This document shows, in pieces, positions 9,021 to 19,385 of a stretch of DNA of 64,000 nt. The first letter of the stretch is position 1; the number at the start of each line of letters is the position of its first letter. Source of the stretch: Streptomyces sp. CB02366 (GTDB taxonomy: Bacteria; Actinomycetota; Actinomycetes; Streptomycetales; Streptomycetaceae); the NCBI RefSeq assembly GCF_001905905.1, contig NZ_LIVT01000002.1:124001-188000 (forward strand). Direction: 5' to 3'. Position numbers and translations under genes: made by a program. The notes under the pieces are model-generated. The model saw only the letters and a program-made list of their open reading frames with translations, was not told the origin of the DNA and ran no database searches.

Positions 9021-10253
9021 TCAGTCGACCAGGTCGCGGACGACGGCGTCGGCCAGGAGCCGTCCGCGCAGGGTGAGGACCGCGCGGCCCTTCCCGTACG
9101 GCTCCGGTTCCAGCAGCCCGTCGTCCACGGCGCGGCGGGAGGCGGTGAGACCGTCGGGCTTCAGCAGGTCGAGCGGACAGCCGTCGATCAGGCGCAGCTC
9201 CAGCAGGACGCGCTCGACCCGGCGGTCCTCCTCGCTCAGCACCTCGCGGCCCGCGCCGGGCGACCGGCCCTCGGCGAGCGCCTGGGCGTACGCGCCGGGG
9301 TGCTTCACGTTCCACCAGCGCACGCCCCCGACGTGGCTGTGCGCTCCGGGGCCCGCGCCCCACCAGTCGGCGCCGCGCCAGTACAGCTCGTTGTGCAGGC
9401 AGCGGCCGGCCTCGGTGGTGGCCCAGTTGGAGACCTCGTACCAGTGGAAACCGGCGGCGGCGAACGCCTCGTCCGCGATGAGGTAGCGGTCGGCGTGCGC
9501 GTCGTCGTCGGTCATGGGGATCTCGCCGCGCCGGATGCGGTGGGCGAGCCGGGTGCCCTCCTCGACGATCAGGGCGTACGCGGAGACGTGGTCGGGGCCC
9601 GCGCCGATCGCGGCGTCCAGGGAGGCCCGCCAGTCGTCGTCGGACTCGCCGGGGGTGCCGTAGATCAGGTCGAGGTTGACGTGGTCGAAGCCCGCCGCGC
9701 GTGCCTCGGCGACGCAGGCCTCGGGGCGGCCGGGGGTGTGGGTGCGGTCCAGGATCCTCAGGACGTGCTGCTTGGCGCTCTGCATGCCGAAGGAGACCCG
9801 GTTGAAGCCGCCCTCGCGCAGGGCGGAGAGGTAGGCCGGGTCGACGGACTCGGGGTTGGCCTCGGTGGTGATCTCCGCGTCGTCGGCGAGGCCGAACTCC
9901 TCGCGGATCGCCGCCAGCATCCTCACCAGGTCGGCGGCGGGCAGCAGGGTGGGGGTGCCGCCGCCGACGAAGACCGTGCGGACGGGGCGGGGGTCGTCGC
10001 CGAGCACCTCGCGGGCCCGGCGGACCTCCTCGATCAGGTGGGCGGCGTAGTTGTCGCGGGAGGCCAGGGCGCCGCCGGAGCCGCGCAGCTCGGTGGCGGT
10101 GTAGGTGTTGAAGTCGCAGTAACCGCAGCGGGTCGCGCAGTACGGGACGTGCAGGTAGAAGCCGAGCGGGCGGTCGGCCGCGCCTTCCAGGGCGTGGCGG
10201 GGCAGCGCCCCGTCGTCGGGTACGGGTTCACCATCGGGCAGTACGGAAGGCAT
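9021..10253 (-). CDS. hemW: radical SAM heme chaperone HemW (coproporphyrinogen III oxidase-like)
   Basis: A 410-aa radical SAM enzyme of the HemW family, long annotated as oxygen-independent coproporphyrinogen oxidase but now regarded as a heme chaperone. The 4Fe-4S motif CATRCGYC lies near residue 50, preceded by FYLHVPYC. GGGTPTLLP and the HemW-type C-terminal domain follow. The start ATG 10253 (MPSVLPDGEPVP) fits Streptomyces orthologues as I remember them; a GTG/ATG 9 bp further upstream is possible. It is a short monocistron between the binding-domain gene and the SpoIIE-type gene. Confidence 0.9.
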   Translation of the reverse strand: MPSVLPDGEPVPDDGALPRHALEGAADRPLGFYLHVPYCATRCGYCDFNTYTATELRGSGGALASRDNYAAHLIEEVRRAREVLGDDPRPVRTVFVGGGTPTLLPAADLVRMLAAIREEFGLADDAEITTEANPESVDPAYLSALREGGFNRVSFGMQSAKQHVLRILDRTHTPGRPEACVAEARAAGFDHVNLDLIYGTPGESDDDWRASLDAAIGAGPDHVSAYALIVEEGTRLAHRIRRGEIPMTDDDAHADRYLIADEAFAAAGFHWYEVSNWATTEAGRCLHNELYWRGADWWGAGPGAHSHVGGVRWWNVKHPGAYAQALAEGRSPGAGREVLSEEDRRVERVLLELRLIDGCPLDLLKPDGLTASRRAVDDGLLEPEPYGKGRAVLTLRGRLLADAVVRDLVD

Positions 10254-10293
10254 ACCGCCCATTGTCGCCCGTCGCGGGGGCGTAGTGTCCCGC

Positions 10294-12288
10294 TCACTCC
10301 GCGTGCAGGACCAGCAGGGCCATGTCGTCGTCCGGGGGCTGCTCGGCGAACGCGTGGACGGCCCGCCGCAGCCGCTCGGCGGTGGCGTCGGCGGACAGCC
10401 CGGCGCAGCCGGACAGCGCCCGGGCCAGCCCGTCCCCGTCGTCGAACATCAGCGGGCCCGACCGCCGCTCGGTCACCCCGTCCGTGACGCAGAGCAGGGT
10501 GTCCCCCGGCGCGAGGTCGAAGGCCTGGCTCTCGTACGCCACGTCCTCGACGACCCCGAGGAGCACCTGGGGCTCGGCGGCCGGGCGTACGGAACCGTCC
10601 GGGCGCAGCAGCAGCGGCAGCGGGTGCCCGGCACTGGCCACCGTGCAGCGGACCCCTCCGCCGGGGAGCGGCACGACCTCCCCGTACAGCAGGGAGAGGA
10701 ACCGGGGCTGGGCGCCGTCGTGGAGCTGCCGGCCCCCGGCCGCGGCGACCATCAGGGCGGCGGCCTCGGCGGCCTCCATCGCGTCGTCCAGGAGCAGCCG
10801 GTTGAGCCGGTCCAGCACCTCCCCGGCGCCGAAGCCCTCGCGGGAGAGGAGCCGCAGCCAGGGGCGGGCGAGGCCGGTGACGACGGCGGCCTCGGGGCCG
10901 GACCCCTGGACGTCGCCGAGGACGAAGCACCAGCGGTCGCCGGGGCACGGGAAGATGTCGTAGAAGTCGCCGCCGACCACGCCGTCGTCGCTCGGTTCGT
11001 AGACGAGGGCGCTGGTGACGCCGGGGATCTCGGCGACCTTGCTGGGGAGCAGTCCGCGCTGGAGGATGCGGCTGATGGTGGCCTGCCGGGTGTAGGCGCG
11101 GGCGGCCCCCACGGCGGGGCCGAGCCGGCGGACGAAGTCCTCGATGAGCGAGGCGACGGCCTCGGGCACCCGGGCGGCGCCCTCCCGGCCGACGAGGACG
11201 GTGCCGAGCGCCCGGCCGCCGGCGACGATCCGGAACGCCAGCGCGGCCCCGTCGCGGCCACCGGGGTGCGGAGCGTCACCGAACCCGCCGGGCAGGGAGG
11301 CGGGGCCGGAGGCGGCGTCCGCCCCGTCCGCCTCCGCCGCCGGGACGGGCCAGGGGACGAGGACCGGTACGGGGCCCGGGCCCGCCGCCGGGGAGAGCTT
11401 GAGGGGGGCCGCCTCCAGGACGGCGCGCAGGGCGTCGGCGCCGGCCTCGTCGCTGTGCCAGACCCGGGCGAGGCGGGGTTCGGCGGCCGGTCCCCCGCCC
11501 TCGGCCTCCAGCCAGATCGCGCACCAGTCGGCCAGCCGGGGCACCAGGAGCTGGCCCGCTATGGCGGCCACCAGATCCTCGTCGAGCTGCCCGGCGAGCA
11601 GGTCGGACGCCTCGGCGAGGAAGGCCGGGGCGCCCCGGCTGTCCCAGACCGTGTCGTCGCGCTCGGTGCGCCGGGCGGCGGGGGCGAGGAGTCCGGCGGC
11701 GCGCAGGCCCTGTCGGAGGGCGTCCTCGTCGGGCGGGGCGGCCGGGGCGCTCCAGCCCTCGACGGGGAGGCGGGCCCAGACCGTCTTGCGGCCGGTGCGG
11801 TAGGTGATGCCCCAGGAGTCGGCGAGGGTGGCGACGAGCTGGAGGCCGCGTCCGTACTCGGCGGGGTCGGGCGCCTCTCCGGCGGGCGGCTCGGGCTCCG
11901 GCGCGGGGTCGTCGCCGCTGACCGAGCGGGCCGGGTGGTGGTCGGTGACCTCCAGGACGAGGGCGGCGGACGGGTCGTCTCCGCCTTCCTCCTCCAGCGC
12001 GAGGACGAGGTCGACGGTGGTCCCGGCGTGCACGACGGCGTTGGTGACCAGCTCGTTGGCGACGGTCACGGCGTCGTCGGCGAGCCGGTCGCCGATCCCC
12101 GCGGCGGCGGGCGTCCCGAGCCCGGCCCACTCCGCGAGGACGGCCCGCACGAACCGCCGGGCGGCGGACGGGGTGAGGGGTATCCCGGGCAGGCTGGTAC
12201 GGCCGGCCAGGCGCGGGCCGTGCGTGTACCCGGCACGGGTGGTGCCGGGACGCTGCACGAGGTCCCGCTGCAAGGGAAGGGGCGCCAC
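10294..12288 (-). CDS. ATPase-GAF-SpoIIE (PP2C-type) phosphatase regulator
   Basis: A 664-aa regulatory protein with three parts. An N-terminal RsbW-like histidine-kinase ATPase comes first (N-box ANELVTNAVVHAG at about 77-89), then a GAF-like middle region (about 230-400), and a C-terminal SpoIIE/PP2C phosphatase (GGDFYDIF and VLGDVQGSGPEAA, then LLCVTDGVTE). Such proteins act in partner-switching control of sigma or anti-sigma factors. Kinase-like and phosphatase-like modules in one chain imply control of an anti-sigma-antagonist by both phosphorylation and dephosphorylation. The GTG start at 12288 is chosen because AGGAG (12296-12300) sits 7 nt upstream; the more distal GTG at 12315 lacks a site. 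Confidence 0.85.
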   Translation of the reverse strand: MAPLPLQRDLVQRPGTTRAGYTHGPRLAGRTSLPGIPLTPSAARRFVRAVLAEWAGLGTPAAAGIGDRLADDAVTVANELVTNAVVHAGTTVDLVLALEEEGGDDPSAALVLEVTDHHPARSVSGDDPAPEPEPPAGEAPDPAEYGRGLQLVATLADSWGITYRTGRKTVWARLPVEGWSAPAAPPDEDALRQGLRAAGLLAPAARRTERDDTVWDSRGAPAFLAEASDLLAGQLDEDLVAAIAGQLLVPRLADWCAIWLEAEGGGPAAEPRLARVWHSDEAGADALRAVLEAAPLKLSPAAGPGPVPVLVPWPVPAAEADGADAASGPASLPGGFGDAPHPGGRDGAALAFRIVAGGRALGTVLVGREGAARVPEAVASLIEDFVRRLGPAVGAARAYTRQATISRILQRGLLPSKVAEIPGVTSALVYEPSDDGVVGGDFYDIFPCPGDRWCFVLGDVQGSGPEAAVVTGLARPWLRLLSREGFGAGEVLDRLNRLLLDDAMEAAEAAALMVAAAGGRQLHDGAQPRFLSLLYGEVVPLPGGGVRCTVASAGHPLPLLLRPDGSVRPAAEPQVLLGVVEDVAYESQAFDLAPGDTLLCVTDGVTERRSGPLMFDDGDGLARALSGCAGLSADATAERLRRAVHAFAEQPPDDDMALLVLHAE

Positions 12289-12627
12289 GGTACGGCTCCT
12301 ACGGTCCGACGACACCGACAGAGTGACAGACGGGCGGCGTCCATAAGCACCGAGTCACCGAAGTGAGCAGAAAATCGAGCACGGTGAACACGCGGCTCCC
12401 CGCGGCCGAGGCGGTAGCGTCCCCTTCCGTGACCGCCCTCGGCGCGCTCGTCCGGGGCCGCACGGAAGAAGCCGTCCGCGATGCGGGGTCCGGACCCCGG
12501 GGGGGGAGGGGATCGGGCGATGACCCTGCGTTCCGATCTGACGCGGCTGCTCGCGGGGGCCGCCGCCCTCGACATGGACGTCGGGGCCGGAACATCGCGA
12601 GGAACCGGGGCGGCGGGGACGGCACGA

Positions 12628-12671
12628 CGGGCGGGGCTCCGGCTCCCCGAAGGGGTCCGGAGCCCCGCCCG
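12628..12671. terminator. strong GC hairpin in the gap before the acyl-CoA synthetase end
   Basis: A 15-bp perfect stem (12628-12642 with 12657-12671) with an inner CCCC-GAA-GGGG hairpin. It is terminator-like, but no plus-strand gene clearly precedes it; it may back up the hairpin at 12724. Confidence 0.5.
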
Positions 12672-12723
12672 TGCCCGCCCGGGACCGAGCCCCCGGACGG
12701 TTCGCGCGAGCGGCTCCTAGGAT

Positions 12724-12772
12724 CTGTCGTCGCACTGCCGCCTGCCGGGCGACGACGGCAGTGCGACGACAG
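12724..12772 (-). terminator. terminator of the acyl-CoA synthetase gene
   Basis: A perfect 17-bp inverted repeat (12724-12740 with 12756-12772) with a 15-nt loop, beginning 3 bp after the TAG stop at 12776. Confidence 0.8.
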
Positions 12773-12775
12773 CCT

Positions 12776-14665
<1,890 letters not shown>

Positions 14666-14812
14666 GACGTCCTCCGGGCCTGCGGCATTGCTACGACCGG
14701 CTTCTTCGGTACAGCGGTCGGCTGCTGTCGTCCCGCCGCCCGCTGCTTCTCGTTGCTCTCGCTGTCCTTGTCCTACTGCGTCCTACTGCTCAACCTGCGT
14801 GTTCCGCTTGTT

Positions 14813-14826
14813 TAACTGGTCAGTAA
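14813..14826. promoter_or_regulatory. operator-like dyad upstream of the acyl-CoA synthetase gene
   Basis: Pattern TNACTGNNCAGTNA with a perfect ACTG-GT-CAGT core. It lies about 10-23 nt downstream of the start predicted from a TACTCT box on the minus strand (14843-14848) and 148 bp before the gene. Its form resembles TetR-family operators; the cognate regulator is not in the window. Confidence 0.4.
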
Positions 14827-15029
14827 CCATCAAGACGTGATCAGAGTAAAGCGCGCGTGTCCGCCGCGTAAGAGGCAACGGGCCGCCGCTTCATAACGAA
14901 AGGGACCACGCCGAGAGGGCCCCCGGCCGGGCGGGCGGCGGCGAAGGAGCCGAGTAGCCGGCGGCGAAGGAGGCGGGCGGCCGGCGGCGGAGAGGCGAAC
15001 GGTCCACGGCCGGGAGGGGCCGACGGCGA

Positions 15030-15069
15030 AGGGCCCCCGCTCCGCGCGGCGCTGCGGTGCGGGGGCCCT
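15030..15069 (-). terminator. terminator of lepA
   Basis: An 11-bp perfect stem, AGGGCCCCCGC (15030-15040) with GCGGGGGCCCT (15059-15069), and an 18-nt GC-rich loop, 60 bp past the lepA stop. Confidence 0.65.
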
Positions 15070-15129
15070 CGGAACCGCCGGAAGGCGGCGCCGGTACCTC
15101 GGGGACGGCGGCGGGAACGCCGCGCCGGG

Positions 15130-17004
15130 CTACTTCTTGCCCTTGCTCTCTCCCGCGGACTCGTCGGTCGACAGGACGGAGATGAAGGCGTCCTGCGGAA
15201 CCTCCACGTTGCCGACCATCTTCATCCGCTTCTTGCCCTCCTTCTGCTTCTCCAGCAGCTTCCGCTTGCGGGAGATGTCACCGCCGTAGCACTTGGCGAG
15301 GACGTCCTTGCGGATGGCGCGGACGGTCTCACGGGCGATGACCCGGGCGCCGATGGCCGCCTGGATCGGCACCTCGAAGTTCTGGCGCGGGATGAGCTTC
15401 TGCAGCTTGGCGACGAGCCGGACGCCGTACGCGTACGCCTTGTCCTTGTGGGTGACCGCGGAGAACGCGTCCACCTTGTCGCCGTGCAGCAGGATGTCCA
15501 CCTTGACGAGGTTGGCCGTCTGCTCGCCGGTGGGCTCGTAGTCGAGGGAGGCGTACCCCCGCGTCTTGGACTTCAGCTGGTCGAAGAAGTCGAAGACGAT
15601 CTCCGCGAGGGGGAGGGTGTAGCGGATCTCGACCCGGTCCTCGGAGAGGTAGTCCATGCCGAGCAGGGTGCCGCGACGGCCCTGGCACAGCTCCATGATC
15701 GCGCCGATGAACTCGCTCGGGGCCAGCACCGTGGCGCGGACGACCGGCTCGTGCACCTTGTCGATCTTGCCCTCGGGGAACTCGCTCGGGTTGGTGACGA
15801 CGTGCTCGGTGCCGTCCTCCATCTCGACGCGGTAGACCACGTTGGGGGCGGTGGCGATCAGGTCGAGCCCGAACTCGCGCTCCAGCCGCTCGCGGACCAC
15901 GTCGAGGTGGAGCAGGCCGAGGAAGCCGACGCGGAAGCCGAAGCCGAGTGCGGCGGAGGTCTCCGGCTCGTAGACCAGGGCGGCGTCGTTGAGCTGGAGC
16001 TTGTCGAGCGCCTCGCGCAGGTCCGGGTAGTCGGAGCCGTCCAGCGGGTAGAGCCCCGAGAACACCATCGGCTTCGGGTCCTTGTACCCGCCCAGCGCCT
16101 CGGTCGCCCCGTTGCTCAGCGAGGTGATCGTGTCACCGACCTTGGACTGCCGGACGTCCTTCACGCCGGTGATGATGTAGCCGACCTCGCCCACGCCGAT
16201 GCCGTCCGCCGGGGTCATCTCCGGGGAGGACACCCCGATCTCCAGCAGCTCGTGGGTGGCGCCGGTCGACATCATCCGGATGCGCTCGCGCTTGTTGAGC
16301 TGACCGTCCACGACACGGACGTAGGTGACGACACCGCGGTACGAGTCGTAGACCGAGTCGAAGATCATCGCGCGGGCGGGGGCGTCCGCGACGCCGACCG
16401 GGGCCGGCACCTCCCGTACGACCCGGTCGAGCAGCGCGTCCACGCCGACGCCGGTCTTGGCGGAGACCTTGAGCACGTCCTCGGGCTGACAGCCGATGAG
16501 GTTGGCCAGCTCCTCGGAGAACTTCTCCGGCTGCGCGGCGGGGAGGTCGATCTTGTTGAGCACCGGGACGATGGTGAGGTCGTTCTCCATCGCGAGGTAG
16601 AGGTTGGCCAGCGTCTGGGCCTCGATGCCCTGTGCGGCGTCGACCAGCAGGATCGTGCCCTCGCAGGCGGCGAGCGAGCGGGACACCTCGTACGTGAAGT
16701 CCACGTGGCCCGGGGTGTCGATCATGTTGAGGATGTGGGTCAGACCCTTGTCCTCACCCTCGGTGGGCGCCCAGGGCAGCCGGACCGCCTGGGACTTGAT
16801 GGTGATGCCGCGCTCGCGCTCGATGTCCATCCGGTCGAGGTACTGAGCACGCATCTGCCGCTGGTCGACCACACCGGTCAGCTGGAGCATCCGGTCGGCA
16901 AGGGTCGACTTGCCGTGGTCGATGTGCGCGATGATGCAGAAGTTGCGGATCAGCGCCGGGTCGGTACGGCTCGGCTCGGGCACGTTGGAAGGAGTCGCGG
17001 GCAC
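15130..17004 (-). CDS. lepA: elongation factor 4 (LepA), ribosome back-translocase GTPase
   Basis: A 624-aa translational GTPase related to EF-G, acting on stalled or mistranslocated ribosomes. G1 is AHIDHGKST (about residue 27), switch [10 protein letters not shown]3 DTPGHVDF and G4 NKID. The LepA-specific C-terminal domain is visible through [20 protein letters not shown] and [10 protein letters not shown]. It starts with GTG at 17004. It is divergent from rpsT across a 216-bp intergenic region, the usual arrangement in actinobacteria. Confidence 0.98.
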   Translation of the reverse strand: MPATPSNVPEPSRTDPALIRNFCIIAHIDHGKSTLADRMLQLTGVVDQRQMRAQYLDRMDIERERGITIKSQAVRLPWAPTEGEDKGLTHILNMIDTPGHVDFTYEVSRSLAACEGTILLVDAAQGIEAQTLANLYLAMENDLTIVPVLNKIDLPAAQPEKFSEELANLIGCQPEDVLKVSAKTGVGVDALLDRVVREVPAPVGVADAPARAMIFDSVYDSYRGVVTYVRVVDGQLNKRERIRMMSTGATHELLEIGVSSPEMTPADGIGVGEVGYIITGVKDVRQSKVGDTITSLSNGATEALGGYKDPKPMVFSGLYPLDGSDYPDLREALDKLQLNDAALVYEPETSAALGFGFRVGFLGLLHLDVVRERLEREFGLDLIATAPNVVYRVEMEDGTEHVVTNPSEFPEGKIDKVHEPVVRATVLAPSEFIGAIMELCQGRRGTLLGMDYLSEDRVEIRYTLPLAEIVFDFFDQLKSKTRGYASLDYEPTGEQTANLVKVDILLHGDKVDAFSAVTHKDKAYAYGVRLVAKLQKLIPRQNFEVPIQAAIGARVIARETVRAIRKDVLAKCYGGDISRKRKLLEKQKEGKKRMKMVGNVEVPQDAFISVLSTDESAGESKGKK

Positions 17005-17113
17005 GCAGGGTCCTGATTCTTGAGACGCCGAACGCCGTGTCTCGGGTCGATGTCGGGTCGGTCGGATCGATACGTAGGCTCCATCGTCCCACGCCCGTCG
17101 CGCTGCGACCGGT

Positions 17114-17143
17114 TTGGGCCGGTCGGAGGGTGACTGCTACCGT
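17114..17143 (+). promoter_or_regulatory. predicted rpsT promoter
   Basis: TTGGGC (17114-17119), an 18-nt spacer and TACCGT (17138-17143), a fair HrdB-type promoter. Transcription would begin near 17150, giving a 5' UTR of about 70 nt. Confidence 0.45.
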
Positions 17144-17220
17144 GGACAGCTGTGCCCCGTGGCTCTCACGAGCGGCGGGGCTCACCTGGAAGATCCAACG
17201 AACCTGAAAAGGCTCTTTTC

Positions 17221-17487
17221 GTGGCGAACATCAAGTCCCAGATCAAGCGGAACAAGACCAACGAGAAGGCGCGCCTGCGCAACAAGGCCGTCAAGTCGTC
17301 GCTCAAGACCGCGATCCGCAAGGCCCGCGAGGCCGTCGTCGCCGGTGACGTCGAGAAGGCCACCACGGCCGCTCGCGACGCCTCCCGTCAGCTCGACAAG
17401 GCTGTCTCGAAGGGTGTCATCCACAAGAACGCCGCCGCCAACAAGAAGTCGGCGCTGGCGTCCAAGGTTGCCTCCCTGCAGGCCTGA
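17221..17487 (+). CDS. rpsT: 30S ribosomal protein S20
   Basis: An 88-aa, lysine- and arginine-rich helical protein of the small subunit that binds 16S rRNA early in assembly. It starts [21 protein letters not shown] and ends ASKVASLQA, matching S20 over its full length. The GTG at 17221 is the family start; a longer in-frame extension upstream does not look coding. No strong Shine-Dalgarno sequence is seen (AAAAGG about 10 nt upstream). It is followed by a strong terminator. Confidence 0.97.
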   Translation: MANIKSQIKRNKTNEKARLRNKAVKSSLKTAIRKAREAVVAGDVEKATTAARDASRQLDKAVSKGVIHKNAAANKKSALASKVASLQA

Positions 17488-17620
17488 GCTTCTTCCCGGA
17501 GCTCACTGATGTGAACGCCGGAACGGACCAGCGGGCCCTCTACCCCGCCCCTGCCCGGCCCCCGCGCCGCACACCGAACCTGCGTTCGCCACGCGGGTGC
17601 GGCGCACCCAGAGCATGAAC

Positions 17621-17668
17621 CGGAAGCCCCGGCCCCCGATCTCCCCAGATCGAGGACCGGGGCTTCCG
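17621..17668 (+). terminator. two-tier terminator of rpsT
   Basis: A 12-bp perfect outer stem, CGGAAGCCCCGG (17621-17632) with CCGGGGCTTCCG (17657-17668), and an inner CGATCT-CCCC-AGATCG hairpin (17637-17652). Confidence 0.75.
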
Positions 17669-17726
17669 CGTGCCCCGGGGGCCCCGATCGAGGACCGGGA
17701 CTCCCGTGCGTCCCGGGAGCCCTGTG

Positions 17727-17816
17727 CGTACGGGGCTCCCGCTCGTACAGGACTTTCGCGCGTACGGGCTTCCGCTGGTACAGGCTTCCGCCCGTAGAGG
17801 TTTCCGCCCGTACGGG
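17727..17816. repeat. tandem array of 16-17-bp units
   Basis: Five full copies and a partial sixth of a unit close to CGTACAGGCTTCCGCC. Units start at 17727, 17744, 17761, 17777, 17793 and 17809. Divergence is moderate. There are no spacers, so it is not CRISPR. Function unknown. Confidence 0.75.
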
Positions 17817-18007
17817 GAGGGCGGTTCGAGCCCGGCCGGCGTGTGAGGACGGCTCCGGCGCGCCCTCAGCAGGCCGGCGCGTCCCCGGCACTACCGGGGC
17901 GGGGGCGTTCCCGGCCCGCCCGGGGCATGAGGACGGCACCGGTGTTCACGCGGGCCTGCGCCCAGCGGCGCCCACCGCGACGAGCCGCCCACCGCACTCC
18001 GGGAGGG

Positions 18008-18994
18008 CTACCGCCCCGCCCTGGCGGCGCGGGCGATCACCACGACGGCCTTCTCCAACGCGTACTCGGGATCGTCTCCGCCGCCCTTCACCCCGGCGTC
18101 CGCCGCCGCCACCGCCCGCAGGGCCACCGCGACCCCGTCCGGCGTCCATCCCCGCATCTGCTGGCGCACCCGGTCGATCTTCCACGGCGGCATGCCCAGC
18201 TCCCGGGCCAGGTCGGCGGGCCGGCCGCCCCGGGCCGAGGACAGCTTCCCGATCGCCCGCACCCCCTGCGCCAGCGCGCTCGTGATCAGAACGGGCGGAA
18301 CCCCGGTCGACAGGGACCACCGCAGCGCCTCCAGCGCCTCCGCCGCGCGCCCCTCGACGGCCCGGTCGGCGACGGTGAACGACGAGGCTTCCGCACGCCC
18401 GGTGTAGTAGCGCCCGACGACCGCCTCGTCGATCGTGCCCTCGACGTCCGCGATCAGCTGGGACACCGCGCTCGCCAGCTCCCGCAGGTCGCTGCCGATG
18501 GAGTCGACCAGCGCCTGGCACGCCTCCGGCGTCGCGGACCGCCCGTGCGTCCGGAACTCCGACCGTACGAACGAGAGCCGCTCGGCCGGTTTGGTGGTCT
18601 TGGGGCAGGCGACCTCCCGGGCCCCCGCCTTGCGCGCCGCGTCCAGCAGCCCCTTGCCCTTGGCCCCGCCGGCGTGCAGCAGGACGAGCGTGATCTCCTC
18701 GGCCGGCGAGCCGAGGTACGCCTTGACGTCCTTGACCGTGTCGGCCGAGAGGTCCTGTGCGTTGCGCACGATCACGACCTTGCGCTCGGCGAAGAGCGAG
18801 GGGCTGGTCAACTCGGCGAGCGTGCCGGGCTGCAACTGGTCGGACGCCAGATCGCGTACGTCCGTATCGGCGTCGGCAGCACGCGCGGCCGCCACCACCT
18901 GCTGCACCGCACGGTCCAGGAGGAGGTCCTCCTGGCCCACGGCGAGGGTGAGGGGGGCGAGCGGATCGTCGGTGGAATTCTTCCTGGTGGCCAT
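18008..18994 (-). CDS. holA: DNA polymerase III delta subunit
   Basis: A 328-aa clamp-loader subunit that opens the beta clamp. Family features are LTLAVGQEDLLLDRAVQQVV at the start, LFAERKVVIVRNAQDL (about 70) and AEEITLVLLHAGGAKGKGLLDA. A C-terminal helical collar contains MPPWKIDRVRQQMRGW. The ATG at 18994 (MATRKNSTDD) is preferred over an upstream frame extension lacking family similarity. It is convergent with rpsT. It lies close to lepA and comEC, as in many actinobacteria, where holA follows comEC. Confidence 0.93.
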   Translation of the reverse strand: MATRKNSTDDPLAPLTLAVGQEDLLLDRAVQQVVAAARAADADTDVRDLASDQLQPGTLAELTSPSLFAERKVVIVRNAQDLSADTVKDVKAYLGSPAEEITLVLLHAGGAKGKGLLDAARKAGAREVACPKTTKPAERLSFVRSEFRTHGRSATPEACQALVDSIGSDLRELASAVSQLIADVEGTIDEAVVGRYYTGRAEASSFTVADRAVEGRAAEALEALRWSLSTGVPPVLITSALAQGVRAIGKLSSARGGRPADLARELGMPPWKIDRVRQQMRGWTPDGVAVALRAVAAADAGVKGGGDDPEYALEKAVVVIARAARAGR

Positions 18995-19112
18995 CGCCGA
19001 CCAGGATCCCACGCCCCGCTGACAACCCCCGCAACCGGCCGCCCGCACGCCTGCGGCCCGGCCCCGGGGCAACGGACCCCGGGCACAGGCGCCCGTGCCG
19101 GAGAATGGCCGG

Positions 19113-19358
19113 GTGAGCGATGTGAGACATGTGCTGGTGCTGCCCGACCGCGACGCGGCACAGGAGGTGGCCGAGGAGCTGGGGGACCGCTTCGGGGTCG
19201 CCGAGGAGCCCCAGCTCGTACGGGACGCGCTGGCCGGCGAGGACGACGCCGAGGACGCCCAGTGGCTGGTGGTCGTGGAGGATCCCGCCGGGCGCTTGGA
19301 CCCGGCCGCGCTGGACGCGTTCGCCGAGGAGTACGAGGGCTGGCTGGAGAAGCCGTGA
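19113..19358 (+). CDS. small conserved-looking acidic protein, function unknown
   Basis: An 81-aa acidic protein beginning MSDVRHVLVLPDRDAAQEVA and ending EEYEGWLEKP. I do not recognise a domain. The alternating hydrophobic/acidic pattern (VLVLPDRDAAQEVAEEL, WLVVVEDP) suggests a small alpha/beta fold. The GTG at 19113 is chosen because GGAG lies about 9 nt upstream; a GTG at 19095 would add six residues. It lies between divergent holA and convergent YceI gene. I believe similar small proteins occur at this site in other Streptomyces, but I cannot confirm that here. Confidence 0.65.
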   Translation: MSDVRHVLVLPDRDAAQEVAEELGDRFGVAEEPQLVRDALAGEDDAEDAQWLVVVEDPAGRLDPAALDAFAEEYEGWLEKP

Positions 19359-19385
19359 GCGGCGGCCCGGGGAGCCCGCCGGGGC

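Larger units (their letters stand above)
12289..12775. other. gene-poor gap between SpoIIE-type gene and acyl-CoA synthetase
   Basis: No convincing gene. It holds two strong hairpins (listed separately). A plus-strand frame of 66 codons (12520-12720) has GGGAGGGG upstream, but its codons run through the first hairpin and it shows no recognisable sequence, so it is not called. The promoter of the SpoIIE-type gene must lie near 12300-12360. Confidence 0.5.
14666..15129. other. 464-bp gap: acyl-CoA synthetase promoter region and lepA terminator
   Basis: No gene. The part at 14800-14850 is relatively AT-rich and holds the promoter and dyad described separately. A 10-bp direct duplication, GTCCTACTGC, lies at 14770-14789. 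The part at 14925-15010 is a degenerate purine-rich repeat built on GGCGGCGAAGGAG-like units. The lepA terminator closes the gap. Confidence 0.6.
17488..18007. other. 520-bp convergent gap between rpsT and holA
   Basis: No gene is seen. It contains the rpsT terminator (17621-17668), a repeated GATCGAGGACCGGG motif at about 17650 and 17687, a small CTCCCG/CGGGAG hairpin at 17701-17718, and a six-copy array of 16-17-bp units at 17727-17816. The remainder to 18007 is GC-rich with no supported feature. Confidence 0.6.

Noticed and set aside
12520..12720. Possible 66-codon plus-strand gene with GGGAGGGG upstream
   Set aside because: Its codons pass through a 15-bp terminator-type hairpin and the product has no recognisable sequence.
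17727..17816. CRISPR array
   Set aside because: Units are contiguous without spacers, degenerate, and no cas gene is present.
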